Below, one piece after another: positions 33,172-43,179 of a DNA stretch of 64,000 nucleotides. The stretch is from Tretioscincus oriximinensis (taxonomy: Eukaryota; Chordata; Lepidosauria; Squamata; Gymnophthalmidae): NCBI GenBank assembly GCA_022410635.1, contig JAJVDF010000302.1:300144-364143 (forward strand). Reading direction: 5' to 3'. The translations under genes were made by a program, and so were the position numbers. Within the stretch, counting starts at the first letter, position 1, and each line of letters starts with the position of its first letter. The notes beneath the pieces are model-generated. The model searched no databases, was not told the origin of the DNA, and saw only the letters and a list, made by a program, of their open reading frames with translations.

Positions 33172-33440
33172 ACAAGAAGAATCTGGTTTTTATACCCCGC
33201 CCTTCTCACCCGATGGGACTCAAGAGTGGCTTTCAAGGTTAATTTTCGCCCAAAGTCTTCCATCTTCTGTCTTCCCTACCAGGTTAATGGTGGTACTCAT
33301 TTATCTAATTGAAATGTAGATTGCAAATCTACATTTCTTTCAAATAGCTATGTTGGCTGGAGCTGAAGACCAGTAGAGGGAGCTCATCCCCCTCCAGGTC
33401 CAACACAGGGACTTGAAACCAGATCTCTCAGCTCTTTGTG
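33172..33440 (-). mobile_element. tRNA-derived SINE
   Basis: Minus-strand copy with tail ttataccccgcccttctcacc..gactcaagagtggc and body as elsewhere. Head diverged. Confidence 0.72.
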
Positions 33441-33824
33441 ATGGCACCATTTGTGGCATAACATAAAGAGGGCAAGATGCACTGCACTATCCAATAAGGT
33501 ACCAAATCTATAATTAATTTCAAATTGTAACAACTGACATATTTGACTGTATATAGCAAAAGAACAAAGAAGAATAAATTGGCCCTGAGGAATCCCTTCT
33601 GGCCTTGAAAGGGGATTTCACATCCACTTCTTCTGGCTCTTTTTCTGTGTTACTGATGGAGCTTAACTTGTTTTGTCTAATTAGGAGTGAAAAACCTCTC
33701 CATATCTGGTTCCCATGTTGTCCGAGGAATTCAGCACCTAGTGTCTGTCTCCAGAGCTTCTGGCATCTAACAAGGATCACAGAGGGGTGGTGGCCCAAAG
33801 GCTTTGAATGTATCTCGCTCTGTT

Positions 33825-34020
33825 TATGTTAGAACAAAAGAGGAGCCCTGCTGAATGGGGCTGGAGCCCCTCTAGACCAACCTTCTGTCTCACACAGAGG
33901 TCCACCAATTGCACCTGGCCATTCTGAACAGGAGGCAAAATGTTACAGTCTTTTGAATAAGAAGTCACGAACAAGAGAAAGGTAGACGGCATGAACTTTC
34001 GCAGGCAAGTCCATTTTTTC
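33825..34020 (-). mobile_element. CR1 3' end plus Penelope-like fragment
   Basis: 33825-33940 is the CR1 second-subfamily tail on the minus strand. 33975-34022 carries the minus-strand core CATCTGAAAAAATGGACTTG then CCTGCGAAAG of the Penelope-like repeats. Confidence 0.55.
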
Positions 34021-34446
34021 AGATGCTAAGGGCCAGTTAGGACCGTGCCTGTTAACCTTCCTTTCCAAGGAACTTGACAAGAAACCTTCCTTCAGCAAAA
34101 CTCACTCTATTGTGTAAATACAGTCACAGGTCATCCTAAGACGTTATCAGGAATCCAATCGAAGATCCAAAAGTAACAAGCCAACTTTGTGCCCAATCCC
34201 ATTAGGCTTGTCCCTTAATACATCACTCCAAGAAAATTAAACTTATATTACCCAACTAACACTAAAATGAAAGCTAAAACAACTCCATAATACATAACAG
34301 CATAACGGGCAGATGCCAAGGACTCACTATTTTTTAACCGTAGACCCGTTCTGGACCTTCTGAACCGGATTGCATCTACTATATGCAATGTATTAAAAAT
34401 GAACACTTGGTGGCAATAGAAACCACGAAATCGTTGAGATTGTTCC

Positions 34447-34555
34447 TTCATAGAATCATTAGAGTTGGAAGGGACCTCCAGAGTCGTGGGGTCCAACCCC
34501 CTGCTCAATGCAGGATTCAATAAACCATCCCAGACAGATGAATGTCCAGTCTCTG
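34447..34555 (-). mobile_element. CR1 3' end
   Basis: tagaatcattagagttggaa..ggacctccagagtcgtgggg is the minus-strand tail of the GATTCTAT subfamily. Confidence 0.8.
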
Positions 34556-34660
34556 CTCCTTGCATTTCTTTCCCCCAAAAGAAAACTTTATTATTTTTCA
34601 ATTTTTGCAGCACATCACATAATTCAGCATTTTGACAAAAAAATCTCTGCCTCCCTCCCA

Positions 34661-34860
34661 GGCTGACCCCCTTTTTTGGAGGGAGGGGTAGAAACCCAGT
34701 TTTGGAGTGCCTCATGGTTTTTGCTGAGGAAAATTTATTTTAAAAAAAGATTTTTTTTCAATTTATTTTCTTTTTTAATTTTTTTTTGCCCTTAGGAAAA
34801 ACCAGGAGGCACAGCAAAACCGGGTTTTCACCCCCCAAAAAAGGGGTTATCTGGTCAGCC
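34661..34860. mobile_element. Palindromic MITE, copy 2
   Basis: Ends GGCTGACCCCCTTTTTTGG and GGGGTTATCTGGTCAGCC, right flank TA. Internal GGAGGCAC block and A/T loop as in 30218-30403. The left TA has mutated to CA. Confidence 0.78.
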
Positions 34861-35269
34861 TACCCAGGAGTAACATACTCAATTCCGTATCTATGCATCA
34901 TTATTGGAAATATTACATGAGGAAATTAACTTTCAGTTTTTTATTTCATGCCTAAATTTATTTTCTCACATTATTTACATTATTAATATCACAATTTGCT
35001 ATTTCTACTGCTAGCATATTTGCAATGTAATTATACCAAAACATGCATTTAGTCTTATCTTCCCAACCTCCTACTAGGACTATTAGTGCACATGGAATCA
35101 ATTTATCCGTTATTTCTTTTTGTTCTGATCGGAGGTTATTGAGATCTACATGAATTATTACCATCTTATCTGTTAAAAAACAGTTTGTATATTTAATATG
35201 CAGTTTATTTCTTCTTGTAGACTGATCAGATTATCTGAGGCCCAAACTGAGGTAATTTTAAAATGTGGG

Positions 35270-35366
35270 TTTTGCACTTTTAATTGTTGTTGCCGCCCCG
35301 AAACCTTCGGGTATGGGGCGGGGTACAAATGTAAATAAATAAGTAAATAAATAAATAAATAAATAT
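35270..35366 (+). mobile_element. L2-like LINE or SINE tail
   Basis: ttgttgccgccccgaaacct..tatggggcggggtacaaatg followed by (AAAT)n. Only the 3' tail remains. Confidence 0.6.
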
Positions 35367-35399
35367 CCATGCTAATTTGAATATTTGTAAATATGCAAA

Positions 35400-35787
35400 T
35401 CACCCAGCCCTCAAAATCCTTGGTGCACGTGAGAAATTTGTGACACATGCGAGAAATTTGCGACATAATTTCAGAGGGGAGGGTATATTCAGGAACTGGT
35501 CTCGGTTGCCAGTCTTCAAGCAGTGCTGCAGTGAATTTAAAATTAAAAAATAAAATAAAATTGTATTTTTATTTTTTTACTGAGGGAGAGGGTGCCTTCA
35601 GGAACTGGCCCCAGTTGGCAGCGCTTCCTAGTGATGGTGTGGTGAATTTTTTTTTTTTTTTAAATTCCCAAAAAATATCCATTTTTTTTACCTCAGCAAA
35701 AACCAGGGAAATCACAAACACTCTGGGAGGGCGGGATAGACACCCCAAAACCAGGGTTTTCTTCCCCAAAGGGTCATCTGGTCAGCC
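35400..35787. mobile_element. Palindromic MITE-related composite, copy 3
   Basis: Right end GGGTCATCTGGTCAGCC followed by TA. The left half carries two head-to-head copies of a ttactgagg..ggtgccttcaggaactgg..gtgaatttt module also seen at 19310-19400. Longer than the simple 200-bp copies. Confidence 0.6.
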
Positions 35788-35964
35788 TACTTCTTGTACT
35801 TTCATTAGGAAAATATAATAGTTTGAAAGAAACTAGAAAGAAGATTATACATAAACGGTATAGAATTCCAAGCACAATTAGCACATTTCTTGCTAAATAT
35901 GGCTGTCAACATATGGTCTGGGAATGTGAAATTGTACAAGAATTTTCCAATATTCTTGTACATA

Positions 35965-36165
35965 GGCTGACAGATGACCCCTTTTGGGGGGGGATTAAAA
36001 ACCCGTTCTTGGGGTGCCTCCAGATTTTTTCTGAGGAAAAAAAATTAAAAAACAAAATATTTTTTGGAAAAACTTTTTTTGAAAAGAAATTCCTCAGAGA
36101 AAACTGGGAGGCACCCCAAAACTGGGTTTTCAACCCCCCCAAAAAAAGGGGTCATTTGGTCAGCC
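35965..36165. mobile_element. Palindromic MITE, copy 4
   Basis: Ends GGCTGACAGATGACCCC and GGGGTCATTTGGTCAGCC with TA on both sides (35963-35964 and 36166-36167). Two mirror GGTGCCTCC/GGAGGCACC blocks. Confidence 0.85.
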
Positions 36166-36257
36166 TACTTGTACAAATTCACGTTCCCAGACCATATGTT
36201 GGCAGCCATATTTAGAAAGAGATATGCTAATTGTGCCTGGAGTTCTATACCGTTTAT

Positions 36258-36543
36258 GTTGCTAAGGAGACGGTCTCTCACCTAGGAGATGGGTTTTTGA
36301 GGCCCTGTGTGGGACGTAGGGAGGGGTGAGCCCCTTCCACTAGCCTGTAGCTCCAACCAACCCAGCTAATCAAAAACATGAATTGCAAGAAATTGCAAGT
36401 GACTGCAAGTAGATACATGGGAACCACCACAGCCTGTTAGGGAAGATAGAATGTCAGCCTTCGGGCAAAATATATCCTTGTAAGCCGCTTTGAGTCCTTT
36501 GAAAGGTGAGAAAAGCGGGGTATAAGAACCCAGTTCTTCTTCT
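36258..36543 (+). mobile_element. tRNA-derived SINE inserted in an L1 arm
   Basis: Head tgctaaggagacggtctctc, body and tail gagtcctttgaaaggtgaga..gttcttcttct. The uninterrupted left arm of the inverted repeat shows the empty site. Confidence 0.82.
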
Positions 36544-37592
36544 ATGTATAATCTCCTTTCTAGTTTCTTTCAAACTATTATACTTTCCTAACGTTATCTG
36601 TTCTTTATATTCCAATCTGTTTATTATTATTTCCAGTGTTCAGTTTCACTGAATTGTAGCTGAATCCCAGCTGACTGTATGAACGTTTCCATGGGCACAT
36701 CTATCCAGTTTTCTCAGCACAGCAGGGATTTCCCATTCTGAAGAGGTTGGGAACTTCTGGCTTCTAGACTGATTGCAGCACCCACTAAGTTACAGTGACT
36801 CATTACTTCTTCATTCATTTATATGTGTTTTATCTTGCCCTGTACCTGAAGGTTTTGGGGCAGGTTACGGCAATAGAAGCAGAACACAAAATGAAAATAG
36901 TAAGTGTGCCTGAAAAAGAGGATGAGAAACTATTTATTCAGGCAACAGCCAAGATAAGTTGGTTTCTTGAATAACTGATGTGAATGTAATCAAAAGGGAA
37001 GACGATTTCACATTCCTACCGCAGAAAATTACTGAAAGTGATGGTAAAACAAATATATCACATGTTTGTTTAGATGATTCCTCATGTACAAAGATTTTTG
37101 TTTTTCTTATGAGGTGTTTTCACCTTACTGAATAAGTAATCAGTATTACATTTACTCTTGTATTATATATATAAAAAACTTTTTCTGTTTTATTCCCTCG
37201 GCATTGTATAATATTGTCACCTCTTTCATTATTTGCAGCATGCAGACCTTTGGAGAATACTGTAGAGGTCGTACATGTATCTGGAACTACAGCTGGTCTG
37301 CCTGTTTTTGAAATATACTTGTTTGTACTTATTAACATCTGCCTGGGTGGGATTTTTAGGACTTTACATGATACCAGGAGAGCCACAATTTTGTGTGTTT
37401 ATTCTTTCTCATTCCTTAACACACGATCCGCATTATGTTTTTTATTGCTATCACAAGGCACAGGCAGGCTACATGGGTGGGAAAGCATTTCTTTAGATAT
37501 TTATAGTAATGTATCTGCCCCTGCCCCCAAGATGCCAACTTGAAATATTTTAGTCTACAAATTTTTCTAGAACAACTTTGTCTTAGTAAAAC

Positions 37593-37823
37593 TTCAGAGA
37601 AATAGCCGTGTTAGTCTAGTAGAAAGTCTAGCAAAGGAGCTAGCAGCACTTTGAGACTAACTAGAGAAAAGTGGGTGGCAGAAGCTTTCGTAGTCCCTCA
37701 GCAGCTGAAGAAGTCGACGTGCCTACGAAGGCTTCTGCCACCCACTTTTCTCTAGTTAGTCTCAAAGTGCTACTAGCTCCTTTGCTAGACTTTCTACTAG
37801 ACTAACACGGCTATTTCTCTGAA
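37593..37823. repeat. Near-perfect 101-bp inverted repeat
   Basis: Arms 37593-37693 and 37723-37823 are exactly 101 bp each with two mismatches by eye, separated by 29 bp. They are the inverted terminal repeats of the Penelope-like element. Confidence 0.9.
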
Positions 37824-37857
37824 ATTGACTACCATGGAAAGCACCAATATTAGCTGA

Positions 37858-38055
37858 ATGGAGTGGAAATCCATCAACCTCTCCAGGACTCTTGCTCAGG
37901 TACAGAGAGATATAATCTTTCTTAAACAATGCAAACAGGAGGACATCATCCCCAAAGGACTACAAATAAAGAACCCACTACGTACCACATACCACACAGA
38001 CTACAGTGACAAACTATGCAAGATTCTCTCCAAGAAACTATTGAAGCACCATTAG
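37858..38055 (+). pseudogene. Penelope-like ORF N-terminal fragment
   Basis: 65 codons, stop at 38053-38055. It shows the Penelope N-terminal pattern of a Leu/Phe-rich helix, then C..(D/G)-IIPKGL-(Q/R). The rest of the protein is missing, so there is no catalytic function. Confidence 0.65.
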
Positions 38056-38061
38056 TCCCTC

Positions 38062-38100
38062 AGCATCTGAAGAAGTAGACGTGTCTACGAAAGCTTATGC
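38062..38100 (+). ncRNA. Hammerhead-like ribozyme motif (candidate)
   Basis: CTGAAGA (38067-38073), a 6-bp hairpin GTAGAC/GTCTAC (38075-38088), GAAA (38089-38092) and a minimal stem III GC-TTAT-GC (38093-38100) follow the order of a type I hammerhead. Deviations are an extra A at 38074 and a C where the conserved U before the cleavage base is expected. This copy is therefore probably inactive, if the assignment is right. Confidence 0.4.
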
Positions 38101-38691
38101 CACCCACTTTTCTCAAGTTAGTCTCAAAGTGCTGCTGACTCCCTTGCTGGACTTAGTAAAACTTGTGACTTCCAAATGCAGAAGAGATTTTGGCCTTGTC
38201 TGTTCAGGCAATCTGTCTTAAAAGGAAGATTAATTTCTTGGATGACTGCACAAGGTCAAAAAGGTACCCAAATAACATGCAGTATAAAGCCACAACTACC
38301 CATGTGTTTTATTTTAAGGAAGATGAATTCACTGGAGGATCTGCCCTTCACCACTGATCTTCTCTCCTACCCTCCCTTTTCACTCTGCAATGAAGTCACA
38401 ATCTGCTGCCTGCCACATCAGTTGCCAGGCAAAGCAAGTTCTTCCTCATATGACTTTCTCTGCAGGCTCACTAAAAATAGGGAAAATCACTGCATCGAAG
38501 CAGCTGTGGCCGTGCTGGCTGGAAGGCTTTCAACATGGTAAGAATGCACAGAAAAAACTTCCTGTAAGTCTGGGGGTTTTCCTACTCAGGGACATTCAGT
38601 TAGGCATTTCCTGGGAAAGAATTCCCTTGCAGGTATTGCCTGAAAAAGTAACTGCCCAAGCATTTAGGTAGTGAAAGCACAGGGCTCAACT

Positions 38692-39445
38692 TAAGAATCA
38701 TAAAATCATAGAGTGGGAATGGACCTCCAGGATCATGGGGTCCAACCCCCTGCACAATGCAAGATTCAGTAAACCATCCCTGACAGAGGGCTGCCCAGTC
38801 TCTGGTTGGACACTTCCTGTGAAGAACTCACCAGCTCCTGTGGCATCCTATTCCACTGGTTTATCACCCTGGCTGTTAGAAAGACTTTTCTGATACCAAA
38901 TCTAAATCTTTTCCTTTAAGTTTCATCCCATTGTAGTTTTTCCTGATGCCAATGAGAATTAAGCTGACCCCTCTTTTTCTGAGACAGCTCTTCAGATATT
39001 TGTAGATAGCTATCAGGTCTCCTCTCAGTCTTCTCTTTTGCAGACTAAACATCTCCAGATTCGTTCTTCATAGGATATGTTTTCCAGACCACTCACCATC
39101 CTCTTCTAAACTTCCTCAATGTTCTTTTTAAAAGGGGTGCCAGAATTGAACACTGTTTTCCAGGTGTGGTCTGACCAAAGTACTGTAGAGAGGGACAATT
39201 ATTTCATGTGACTGATATTCTCTACTCCACTTAATACACCCCTGGATTGTATTTGCCTTTTTTGCAGCTGCTTCACACTTTTGACTCATGCTTAGTCTGT
39301 GACCTACCAATGCACCCAGGTTCTTTTTACATGTGCTGCTGTTCAGACATATTCCTCCCATTCTATACATACTATTTTCATATTCATGTCTTGCACAGAT
39401 GGAGGACCTTGCATTTCTCCATGGTTAGTTCCCCCATGGTTTAGT
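38692..39445 (-). mobile_element. CR1 LINE 3' part
   Basis: Minus strand: tail first (38692-38830), then coding 39370-39128 reads CEAAAKKANTIQGCIKWSRE, IVPLYSTLVRPHLENSVQFW. Several stops. Confidence 0.87.
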
Positions 39446-40394
39446 CTCCCATTCTGTTAGTTTCAATCCATCATTCAAGCTTGTCTAAATCTTTTTAAAT
39501 CCGGTCTCTCTCTTGTTTAGTATTATCAGTCCCTCCTAGTTTTTTGTCATCGGCAAATTTGATCAATCATTTTTCAATTGCCTCATCTAAGTCATTTATA
39601 AAAATGTTAAACAGCACTGAATGCAGACAGAAACATTTGGTTACCCCCCTTGAAACATTATTTCAATTGGATTTGCAACCTATTTCTTCCGGTCTTCTCC
39701 CTCCATGAACCTGGGTTGAGGAATGAACATGGAATGACTCTGAATGTGTCAATCAGGGCTGCTCACGTTATATATAATGCAAGTGTTCTTGCATTAAATT
39801 TGTTGTAAAGTCTTTAGGAAAAATGCACAGGATTTTTGTGTGCAAGGGGCATGATAATTTTTGGGTTTTTTTATGTGGATAAAAGCAAAAGATTTTTCTT
39901 CATGTTCCCCATCCCAAAGTGCAAAGCTTCTAAGCAAGAAATAAATTCCCTTCTTGGCTATTTTGTTCTAAATGATTCATGTTCTCTTGTGGAAGCAAGG
40001 TGAGGTCTTACTAGGCCCAAAGCAGGGGTGCCATATCAGAGATCCTGGGTTTAAATGCCAGTTTAGGACCCCATAAGCTGTCCTTTACAGGTCTTCTGGA
40101 AGGAGAAGGCTCTTGAGATTTCTGCAGTTTTAAGATCACGAAGTGAGGATGGTCTTAGCATCCCCTCTACTCAGAGGTGTGAGAAACTGGAACACTTCCC
40201 GGGGCCTTCCCTGTAGTGACTCACTCGTTTGCAAACCATCAGGGGAAGGGTGTTGTAATTTAAATAATATGCTTCTATTTTTCAGTCTTATCACATGCTA
40301 TGGATATATAAATATGTATAATATGTATATTATGTTGTTATTATATATTGGTGTATATATTATAGTGATGGTGATATTGCTAATTTATATTTAA

Positions 40395-40835
40395 TTAATT
40401 AATCAAGAGCCAGATTGTATTGGAGTGTTGGATTCTTAACCTGGTAGCAGATTGTGACTTCATTGCAGGGTTGATTCCACCCTTGTCCAGGAAGCAAGCT
40501 GGGTGATCTTGGGCCAATCATAGTTCTTTAGTGCTCTCTCAGCCCCGCCTACTTCACAGAGTGTCTGTTGTGGAGAAAACTACAAAAAGCCATGTGTGCA
40601 GCCCTTGTTTGAGATCTTCTAGTATAGGGAGAGGTGTAAGTCCGTATGTATAAATAAATAGTCTGCAGTCCTCCAAAAAGACATTTAGGTGACCATGGGC
40701 TAGTCACAGTCCTTCGGAGCTCTCTCAGCCCCCCCAACTTCACAAGGTGTCTGTTGTGAAGAAGTGACGATTATGGAAGCTGCTTGAAGTCCCTTTGGGT
40801 TGAGAAAAGCAGGATATAAAAAACCCTACTTTTTC
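40395..40835 (+). mobile_element. Two adjoining SINE copies
   Basis: 40395-40680 has a Sauria-type head (gagccagattgtattggagt), body tcttgggccaatcatagttc and an L2-like tail. 40690-40835 repeats the body (gggctagtcacagtccttcg) with a BovB-like tail (agtccctttgggttgagaaa). Confidence 0.7.
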
Positions 40836-40911
40836 CCTCTTCTATATGGAGGCCCAGAAGCTTCACACGAAGGGGCTTATGTATAATATATAATAAAGTC
40901 AATTATCTTAC

Positions 40912-41100
40912 CGATAAGGGACGATCACTTTAGGTGAACATGCCACCGACCTGTCCCGTTTGCAGCCCAGTTGTCCCATCTGCGCATGCGTGTCTCTCCT
41001 ACTTTTGCCCGAAACGAAGACTCGTCGACTCGAATCAAAACAACGCGACAGGGGTGCAGATTAGACAGAGCAATAGCCAATGGCCTAGCAGAGGCCCTTA
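40912..41100 (-). other. MTRFR: MTRFR noncoding exon 1 (3' boundary secure)
   Basis: A strong minus-strand donor ATCG|GTAAGAT at 40912/40911 lies at the edge of the CpG-rich promoter. It is the only strong one facing MTRFR. The transcription start is not determined by sequence, so the outer limit is nominal. Confidence 0.6.
40981..40992. promoter_or_regulatory. NRF1-type site
   Basis: TGCGCATGCGTG matches the NRF1 consensus YGCGCAYGCGCR at 11 of 12 positions. NRF1 drives many nuclear genes for mitochondrial proteins, fitting MTRFR. Confidence 0.65.
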
Positions 41101-41273
41101 AGCCCCGCCCTTTACTCTCCCTTGGCCCAATCGTCACTCAGTTCGCGGCTCGGCGCCAGACCGCAGCGGCCAATCGTAGGCTTCTTTTCCTCACCCTTTT
41201 CCCATGACACCCGGCCCCCTTTCCCCTCGCGCCGCAGCCAATCGGAAGTTGCGCCCGAATCACGTTGGCCAAT

Positions 41274-41486
41274 CGACGACGTCCAGGCGGAGGAGGCAGC
41301 GAGTGAGGCTGCTGCGCTTGTGCCTCCCTGCCTGCTTCGAATCCCCGCCGGCGGGCGACGCGGCAGAAGGAAGAGGCTTGTTTACTCGGCGCGGCCCCCG
41401 CCTTGAGAGGAGGCAGACCGGGAGGCACCTTATTGCCCCACCCCCACCCCCNCCCACCCCCNACGGGTCACTGAGGCGAAATGAAG
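41274..41486 (+). other. MPHOSPH9: MPHOSPH9 noncoding exon 1 (3' boundary secure)
   Basis: GC-rich leader ending GAAATGAAG|GTAAGG. The ATG at 41481 cannot start MPHOSPH9: spliced to 49037 it stops after 18 codons. The start of transcription is not determined. Two N bases (41452, 41462) lie in a C-rich run. Confidence 0.65.
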
Positions 41487-41519
41487 GTAAGGGGCCGAAA
41501 CACTGCGAAGGCAACGGCC

Positions 41520-42275
41520 GTCAGCAGCAGGGGGAGGAGGGGGCAGAGAGGAGGGGGAGAGGAAGGGAGGGGGAGGAGGGAGAGAACGGGGAAGGAGTAA
41601 GAGGAGGAAGGAGGAAAGAAAGATGAAGGAGGAGGAGGAGGAGAGAAAGATGAAAAAGGAAGGGCAAAGAAGGAGGAAAGAGGGAGGAGGAGGATAAAGA
41701 GAAAAGGAGGAGAAAAACGAAATTAAGAGGAAGGAAGCAGGAGGAGAGGAAGAGAGAAAAGGAAGGGGAAAGGGTGGAGGAGAAAGATGAATGAGGAAAG
41801 AGGAAGGAGGAGAAGGAGAGAAAGATGACAGAGGGAAGAGGAAAAAGATAAGGAGGAGAAAGAGGAATGACGAAAGAAGAAGGAGGAGAAGAAGAGAAAG
41901 CTGACAGAGGGAAGAGGAAAAAGATAAGGAGGAGAAAGAGGAATGAGGAAAGAGGAAGGAGGAGAAGAAGAGAAAGGTGACAGAGGGAAGAGGAAAGAGG
42001 AGAAAGATGGATGAGGAGAGAAAGAGGAACGAGGGAGAAAGAGGAAGGAGGAAAAAGATGAAAGGAAGGTGGAGGGAAAGTTGAAAAAGAAGCTGAGAGA
42101 AAGATGGAGGTGAAGGGGAGAGAAAATGGGGTAGAGAAGAAGAGGAAGGAGGCAGACAAAGGAGAGAGAGAAAGATGGCAAAGGAGAAGAGAAAAATAAA
42201 GGAGGAGAGAGAAAGAGGAAGGAGGAGAGAAAGATGGAGGAGGAGGAAGAAAAGGAGGGAAGAGCTGCTTCTGTC
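41520..42275. repeat. Long polypurine (GGA/GAAAG) tract
   Basis: About 750 bases that are almost exclusively A and G on the + strand, with imperfect units of 20-60 bases (aagaggaaggaggagaaagatg) repeated in tandem. It directly follows the promoter and first exon. Confidence 0.95.
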
Positions 42276-42536
42276 CTTTATGGCCTAAAGGGGCTTGGCA
42301 AATGGGTGGGGGGGGGCAAGAATAGGAGGACTTCCAACTTTTCATCCATCTTGGACGTTTCTCCAGCTGGGAAGTATTGGGAGCATCTATTCTAGTTGTT
42401 ACTGAACCATATAGATGGGTCCCCAGTCACTTTCCTATAATCAGAAAAAAATGTTTCCTGTACAGGGGTCTAAGTGCAGTCTGCAGGACAGGGTCTGACA
42501 AAGAGACTGGGGCAGAAGATGCTGCCTGCTGCTTGG

Positions 42537-42556
42537 ACTACACTTCCCAGCAGGCC
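42537..42556 (+). promoter_or_regulatory. ZNF143/THAP11-like motif
   Basis: ACTACACTTCCCAGCAGGCC resembles the ACTACAA.TCCCAG.ATGC consensus of these factors. About 1 kb downstream of the promoter. Function unproven. Confidence 0.35.
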
Positions 42557-43179
42557 CCATCACTACATGGAAGCAGCTTGGTTCACTTTTTTCACATTTG
42601 AGCTAAAGTTGCCGCTTCTGCAAGCTTCATGAATCTGCTGGGTATCCAAGCTTTTATAATAAGCATTTGTCATCATGGAAATACAGCAAAGGAATGCAGG
42701 CATAAACACAACTAAGCACCCTAAAACAGGAAACGGAAATTCTGTCAGGAAGTAAAGAAACAGGAAGCTGGCAGTTTGTTATTGTTTACATCTGAAACCC
42801 TGTCTATGTATGGTGACTTTCTAAAGGGAATTGCTTGAAGCATCTCAAAATGATACAAACAAACAATTCAAAGTAATTTCATAGGTACATAAAGGATAAT
42901 GATTTAGTCATGTGGTTACTTGAAACAGAAAGTCCCAAGGTGCCAATTAGTTGTGGGGCGGGAGAAGAGAAAAAGGCTTTTCAGGTCGGATATTGGAACT
43001 ACTGTTGCCTTAACTAAGCCACCTTTTTAGAATTGTTCAGATGACAAAAGAATGATTGGGTGTGTTAGTCATTTATGTGCAACACATATGTTTAGTGTTT
43101 TGCAGTTATGTCATTTGACTGTGACCTCTTGGACCAAAGAATGCCAGGTCCCTCAATATTTCACTACCTCCTGAAATAA

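Larger units (their letters stand above)
35808..36600. repeat. Inverted L1-derived duplication with two nested insertions
   Basis: Left arm 35808-35942 (gaaaatataatagtttgaaa..gtctgggaatgtgaaattgt, containing the L1 motif HMVWECEIVQEF) is the reverse complement of 36169-36257 plus 36540-36595. The centre holds a palindromic MITE (35965-36165). The right arm is split by a SINE (36258-36543) flanked by TATGT. Confidence 0.82.
37595..38151 (+). mobile_element. Penelope-like element, short internally deleted copy
   Basis: A perfect 13-bp target duplication CTTAGTAAAACTT (37582-37594 and 38152-38164) frames the element; because this duplication overlaps the first two arm bases, the inverted repeat starts at 37593. 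The left end is an inverted pair of terminal repeats (37593-37693 and 37723-37823). An open frame at 37858-38055 follows with motifs IIFLKQCKQEDIIPKGLQIK, typical of the start of Penelope reverse transcriptase proteins. A direct terminal repeat is at about 38060-38151. The reverse transcriptase and GIY-YIG endonuclease are deleted. Terminal regions carry hammerhead-like cores. Confidence 0.8.
33125..40911 (-). other. MTRFR: MTRFR intron 1
   Basis: 7.8 kb intron between the noncoding first exon and the first coding exon. It holds SINE, CR1, palindromic MITE, inverted L1 and Penelope elements. Nothing assignable at about 33460-33820, 34030-34440, 36600-37590, 38170-38690 and 39450-40390. Confidence 0.7.
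40913..41500. promoter_or_regulatory. Bidirectional CpG-island promoter of MTRFR and MPHOSPH9
   Basis: CpG-rich, repeat-free stretch between the divergent first exons, whose donors are 574 bp apart. It contains five CCAAT boxes (41077, 41127, 41170, 41238, 41269), an Sp1-type CCCCGCCC (41103-41110), an ETS core CGGAAG (41243-41248) and an NRF1-type palindrome (40981). No TATA box, as expected for a housekeeping bidirectional promoter. Confidence 0.85.

Noticed and set aside
37593..37823. microRNA precursor
   Set aside because: The long near-perfect hairpin is explained by inverted Penelope terminal repeats framed by a target duplication.
38176..38541. 121-codon frame in MTRFR intron 1
   Set aside because: No similarity recognised and no splice sites in phase; likely chance.
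41521..42345. 274-codon minus-strand frame rich in Ser/Leu/Pro/Phe
   Set aside because: It is the complement of the polypurine tract; composition alone keeps it open.
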